A program made the position numbers and the translations under genes. From positions 90,543,213 to 90,607,212 of the forward strand of contig OZ023274.1 in NCBI GenBank assembly GCA_964007475.1: a stretch of DNA of 64,000 nt. Reading direction: 5' to 3'. Within the stretch, counting starts at the first letter, position 1. The number at the start of each line of letters is the position of its first letter. Shown piece by piece: positions 58,279 to 64,000 of the stretch. The DNA comes from Hybos culiciformis (taxonomy: Eukaryota; Arthropoda; Insecta; Diptera; Hybotidae). The notes under the pieces are model-generated. The model made no database searches. It worked only from the letters and a program-made list of their open reading frames with translations, and was not told where the DNA came from.

Positions 58279-61200
58279 TACTATTAACGACCAATTTAAA
58301 GTCGGGAAGCCTGAAAATTAATGCTTTAGGAACATAGGTAATATGAAAATAAAATAAATTTTTTTAAAGAGGTATCTAGATGGGTTAAAATTTTCTTATG
58401 TATCCTTATCAGATCTTATTTCGCTAATATGGGTTCTAAGTTCCCATAAATTATAATTAGTTTTGATTACTGAAGTTAATTTAAATAAATGAAAATAAAA
58501 TATTTGAATATCTTATATTAGATATAGTATAGAGAAAACACATTTTCGTGAAGTGAAACTGAAAATGTGTAAAATAATTCGTAATAAAATGACATGTAAG
58601 TCGAATCGAAATGACAATAAATTATTTATTATTTTATTTTTATTTTTTTTACAATCAAAATATAAAATTATAAATTATTATTGTACAATAATATTAAGAA
58701 TTTTCCGTTTTTATTGTTAAAAAAATTTTTTTCATTGTAGGTATAAACAGTAGGTTCATGGATTTCTTTTTACTTTATGGATGGTACATAACACAGATTT
58801 TCAATAGAGGAAAATATAAATAACCTAAAAAATATAGAACCCTTGAATTGAGCAAAAAAATTTTTTTTTATTATTTTTATTTTTGTTTTTATTGATTCAT
58901 ACATTTAATAAGAAATTTATACGTATTTTCATTTCCTGTGTATAATATCCTTTGAAAAAAAAACTTAATATTATATTTCACGTCAAATTGATTTCTTTTG
59001 TTGAAAACAGATATTTATTCACAATTGATTTTTAATTTTGAAAATTTTACGTAATAAAATAAATCAAAGTAATAAATTAAAAAAAAAAAATTAGAAGAAA
59101 ATAAATTTTTATTTTTTTATTGATTTTTTTTTTCATTTATAAATTGATAAACTAATGACTTTTAATAGCGATCACGGCATTAAAAAAGAAGTTTCAAAAT
59201 TTCATGGGTATATATTTTTTATTTTATTTTTTAAAGTCATTAAATAAACATTTTTGATTTTATTATTTTGTTTTTTTTTTTATGATTGATTGATTTTTAG
59301 TTTTTTCTGCGCATTATAAAATCTATTATTTTTGTTTTTGAAATTAGAAATTTTACCCTATATAGTTAACTATAACAAAATACTATGAAAATTTTGAAGA
59401 ACAGTTTAATATTAAAAAAAAAAAACATTCTGAAATAAAATTTTGAAAAAAAAATTTTTGTTAAAAGTTTGTTCAAACATTTTCTAATCTATTAAGCTCA
59501 GTGTTGAGATACAGTGGCGTATTTAGGACATATTGGAATTCATCAAAAACTAGGATTAAACAACGCTCGTATTTAACCAAATTTTCATGATATTAAGAAT
59601 AAGGATATTTAAGGGATATAAAATTACTTCTAATTGTGGTCAAAAGCACCAGCTTGATTAAAAATAATACTAATGAAAGTCTAATAAAGGCTCTTGTTTT
59701 ATATTGCTCATTTAAATGGTAACATTTTTTCTTTTCAGACAAGTCTAGTGATGATAAATTCCATAAATAATTACTATATTTTTTTTTTGCATAATTTATT
59801 TTACAAAAGGGGATTTTCTTTTATGTTGTTTTTTTTTAAATGTATATTTATGTATTATTAGACCATAAATCAAATTTTAATATTTTATTTGCCACCATAA
59901 AATTCAATTTAATAAATTTTTTTTTTTTTTTATTTAACTTAATGGATACTGTGTATATTCAAATTAACATTAATGATATTGTTACTGCATTTTTATTTAA
60001 ATTACTTACAATGAAAATATCATAAAAATGATTTTTTTAATATTATAATTTATAAGAAGAAAATTTTATATAATATAATTTTTATTTTTTTTTTATATTC
60101 CAAATCAAAATTAATCTATTACGTATATTTAATTTTTTTTTTAACATCTTTTTTAAAGCATAGAAAAAAAAAATTTATTAAGTGGCATATTTTTATGATT
60201 TATGACATTGAAGGATGACTTCATTTTTAATTGAAGTATATATATAAATAGCAATTCATTTAATTTTTTTTTTCTAATTCGGGGCATAAACGAAAAATTT
60301 TAAAATTTTATGTATATATACAACATGAATGGGTTTTGGTTTTTTTATTGTGATAATTTTCATAAGGCGATCTTAAGATTTAGACAAAAAGCTTTCTCTT
60401 TTCCATATAAGTTAAAAATATATATATTATATATATAGCTTTTAATGATGAAAATAAAAATTATATTTTTGAATTACAAGAGTGTCTAACAAAATTTGCG
60501 ATTATAATTCTTCAAAAAAAAAATTATAAAAAAAAATAAGGAACTAATTAATTGCCTTTTGAAATCCGGATTATATTTTATTATAGAGGGGGATATAAGA
60601 ATTTACGAATTTTTTATTCAATTTAAAAGAACCAAAGACCAACTCTTTCAAATGATAATGGAAATATCCTGGAGTATACAGTTAGTTCAACAATACGTTT
60701 TTAGTTCCAACAACTTTGTATCTTTCACGTATGATTTTGTTTTCATCATTACCGACATAACTTTGAGTTTTAAATAATTTTATGAATAAAATTATATATT
60801 TCTTCATTAAAGAATTTATAAAGTCTATTGACTTGAGAATCATATGTGATTAAAAACATATAAAAATTTCGACATAACTTCATTTCCAAAAAAAAAAACC
60901 GAAAAAAATCAGTGATTATAGGTGCAACATATAATTTTTTTTTTTTCAACATATGTTGTACTTGTACAACATTAGTCATGATTCTTTTTTTTTCCATTTT
61001 TTTTTTTTTTTTTTATTTTGAATCATTGAATTTGACTTTTTCTTTGAAAAAATCTAATGATTATAAGGTACGTACAGAGCATAATAGGCAGGTGCAAATC
61101 TTTTTCGTTTCATTTTTAATGTTTTTCTTTTGTAACTTTTTTTTTATCTTTTTCATGCGTCCCTATGTATTTAGGTATACGTATAAAAAAAAAAGGTTTA

Positions 61201-63909
61201 TGTTCTTTAAACTTTTGTTAATTTCTATATGGTGTGCCTTAAAACTCTTTTATTATGTTCAAAATTATTATTTATTTCTTATGGAACCAAAAAAAAAAAA
61301 AAATTGTATTTTAAACTAAATTTTCAAATATAAAATGATCGAATAAACTGAGATTTTTTAAATTAATTATTAACTTTGATTGGGATGTTAAATAAAATTT
61401 ATTCACAAAAATGTTGAAATCTCAAAATAGAGGTTTAAATATTTAATTTCAATATTGTAATATCAACCACATTGTCAAATTATCATACATTTTGAAAACA
61501 TTTTCGATATTTTCTTAAAAATAATTTTGACATTTTCCATCTCGAAGCGACAAAATTGGAAATATTACAATTTTATCTACATTTAATTACAATTAAAACG
61601 TTATTAAACTCAAAATTTCTCAAAATTGAACTTGTATGATAAAAAAGTAAACGGATTTTTTTTTGAAAAAGAGAAAAATATAAAATTTAAGAAAAATGTA
61701 AAATTGTCTTGAAATTTTGATTTTGATAGTTTGGAAATGTACATATTAGATTAATAGATTCTACAACTGTCAAAAACATTAACTATTGAAATAATGAAGC
61801 CTTAGGAACTATACAAAAGTTCTGCTTCGGTAATTGTTTAATGTAAAAAGCTGTTAGCAATAAAGCAATATACTGCGAGTTTTACTTAACACCAAAATGT
61901 ACTGAAGTGAAATTCTCGATCATAATATTTCTTCCACCAGTTATGGGTTGGTAATGTTTACCAAAGAGATCTTTTTTTTTTTTTTTTGTAAGAAAATATA
62001 TAATTTTTAACAATGATCGTTAAAAATTTTTTTGTGTGCCTATTTAATAAAAAAAAAATTACATATATTTTTATATAAAGGCATAAAAATAATATTTTTT
62101 CCTTTATTACAACAGTTCGTTTTCTTTGAAGACTCTTTTTTTTTTTTGTGATACCTAGAAAATCATCATTACCACTTTTTTTTTTTTTTCTAAAATAAAC
62201 ATTAAATTTCTTTAGAATTTGATAAAAAAAAAAATGAAATCTTTGATCGAAGTAAAAATGCAGATAAAAAAAAAAAAAAAATTTATTATTTGCTAAAAAA
62301 TAAAAGCTATTAATTTTTAGGGTTTCCGTAAAAAGATTTCTTAACAAAAAAAAAAAAGAAAGAATAATGATTTAAAAAAAAAAAAAAAATGAATGGAAAT
62401 AGAATTAAGGGTCAGTTATAATAAATTTTATGTTCACTATAAAAAAAAAATACAAATAAATAAATTCATTGTTAAAAGTAATCATGAATGTCAAATTAAA
62501 CTTTGAAAGCTGTATTCATATGTATATAATTATGTATGTCACTCAATGACACTGTAGGAAAAAAAAACTATATAAAGAAAAATAATTTTTGTATAGAATT
62601 ATCGCAGTATGATCAAAATATTATTATTTAAAGGAAATTTAGATTTTTGTTTTTTTTTGACAAGCTTTTATTTTTAGATTGTATGTGGCACATTTTAGAT
62701 ATTCAATAAATAGTACAATTACAGTGAATACTTTTTATTCTGCAAATGAAGACCTTAATTTTAGAGATATTTCACAAATAAATAAGAAATATATTGCATA
62801 CTATCTTTTCTAAAATTGGTTTTGTTTTTAATATTTTTATGCTGTGTCTAGTTCATTGAAAAGGGGACTAAGTGAGATCTAAAAAAATATAAAAATTAAT
62901 GATAGTGTGATATGAAGAAATTGTTAAGTTTAGATGTTTTGTAATGCCAGTTTTAATCTGTTTTTAAAGTCATATATATTCGACATCTTGATTATTGTGA
63001 AAAATATCGGTAACACATTTACATTTTTTTTAACGAAATTTTTCTACCAAGTTTTGGAAAATGAATTTTAAAAGAAAGAAAGCAAAAAGCTGAGGAGACT
63101 TTTTGAATCAATTGCTTCAAAAAGAGACATAAAGGGAGAAATACATTTAAAAACTTTTAATGTCACAAGTACTTTTTTGCAACACATCTACAACCAAGCC
63201 ATCAATATTTTCTTTTTGGCTTCAAGGCTTCATAAGGTCTTATGAGTGTAGATTTGCTGCACAGTGTTCTACACTCTTAATCGGTTATGTTACACCCAAA
63301 AAAAGTTTAATTTGAGTCCTGTTGACCATGTTTTTGACACCCCATCGTAATAAATCAATGGGTTTGTTCATATGGACTTTACTTATTACTGCTTACAATT
63401 ACAATTAATGTTATCATAATTATCATCAATGTAGTGATCATAAAATCTAGCTATTAGTTATTAAAATTAAATTAAATGAATTTTTAAAACTTAAGTAGCT
63501 TAAACAATTTTTAATAAATTAAGACTATTTTTCATGAAGAAAATTTTGATAAAAAAATGCTAAATAGTTATAAATAAGGTGAAAGAACTTTGTATAAAGA
63601 AAATTTTTAAGTTTTAGGCACGGTATCTATAAATCAAGTGTTGTTATAACAATACTTATGTAAATAAATAAATTGAAAAATAAAAAATGATTAATTACTA
63701 TATGGCGGAAACAAGATCCAAAATTTTAAAGTATCTCTTTCACAATGTTAATTAGATCACGTTTATTTAAAAAAAACTATATAAATATTTTTATTAATTT
63801 TTAATTGAAATAAAATGTGTACGTATACAAGTACAAACCTTTTATTTTTAGAAAGATCAAATTAATATTTGGTAAAAGAAAGTTAATTTTGATTTTCGTT
63901 TATTTTTAG

Positions 63910-64000
63910 AACACAAATTGATGCTGTATCTAGTGGATGCTTTCAAAAATGGTTTAAACGGCGACCATCATTACCATTCGTTATTGGTACTTTAGCACTT
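63910..64000 (+). CDS. Second exon of the 49787 gene (runs off the window)
   Basis: After the acceptor TTTTTAG, the exon completes an Arg codon and reads on for 30 codons to the window edge: TQIDAVSSGCFQKWFKRRPS followed by LPFVIGTLAL. The KRR cluster followed by hydrophobic residues is a typical positive-inside start of a transmembrane helix. The frame has no stop, and its composition differs clearly from the intron before it. Assignment to the 49787 exon rests on matching phase and strand only. Confidence 0.65.

Larger units (their letters stand above)
50677..63909 (+). other. Inferred ~13.2-kb intron of the 49787 gene
   Basis: It begins GTATGG and ends TTTTTAG. Exon phases on both sides match (two bases plus one base make Arg). 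It is AT-rich and packed with homopolymers. The recognisable contents are a Harbinger-like MITE, a 31-bp tandem array and a foldback repeat. No internal exon is recognised, but small ones could be missed. Confidence 0.55.

Noticed and set aside
60912..61319. 135-codon plus-strand frame, very F-rich
   Set aside because: Produced by poly(T) runs; no ordered composition, motif or gene context.
1..64000. CRISPR arrays, bacterial operons, rRNA or tRNA genes
   Set aside because: No spaced identical repeats, ribosome-binding sites or cloverleaf/A-B box pairs were seen; the sequence is eukaryotic nuclear DNA.

Overview
This is a very AT-rich (roughly three quarters A+T or more by eye), gene-poor piece of an animal nuclear genome, most likely an insect. 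The reasons are spliced genes with GT-AG introns, a tandem pair of group III secretory phospholipase A2 genes of the insect type, CAAAATG-style start contexts, several hAT-type elements, a CR1/Jockey-type LINE and other decayed insect-like repeats. I cannot assign an order from sequence alone.

Layout. 1-10.6 kb has no recognisable host gene. It holds an array of degenerate ~100-bp units (about 3.1-4.3 kb) into which a 719-bp hAT-type element inserted (3326-4044, 8-bp target duplication), and one copy of a ~290-bp dispersed repeat (9144-9432). A nearly complete LINE lies on the minus strand from about 15.9 to 10.6 kb: ORF1 (PHD finger, coiled coil), a hydrophobic middle ORF, ORF2 (endonuclease plus reverse transcriptase), then a poly(A) signal and tail. 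16-30 kb is again a gene desert, with a 572-bp foldback element (18348-18919), the second copy of the dispersed repeat (19012-19303), a 602-bp hAT deletion derivative keeping part of its transposase (22699-23300), and a different decayed hAT copy (29371-30057).

The host genes start at 30.6 kb. Two complete four-exon phospholipase A2 genes lie head to tail (30625-32049 and 34388-35711) with the same intron phases. Between them are a 5'-truncated LINE tail and one possible orphan exon on the minus strand. 36-49.7 kb shows no gene. At 49787 the first coding exon of a large gene begins (Asn-rich, basic patch, PPxY motif). It appears to splice across a ~13.2-kb intron to an exon starting at 63910 that runs off the window, and the joined protein is entering a membrane segment. 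That intron holds a PIF/Harbinger-like MITE (55494-55992), a 31-bp tandem array and a foldback repeat.

The most unusual signal is in the minus-strand LINE. The middle ORF lies in the -1 frame of ORF1 and opens exactly at a U_UUU_UUA heptamer one codon before the ORF1 stop. It stays open for 226 codons and ends overlapping the ORF2 start. This suggests a frameshift-made fusion of the RNA-binding ORF1 protein with a multi-spanning membrane domain. It needs testing by comparison with other copies.
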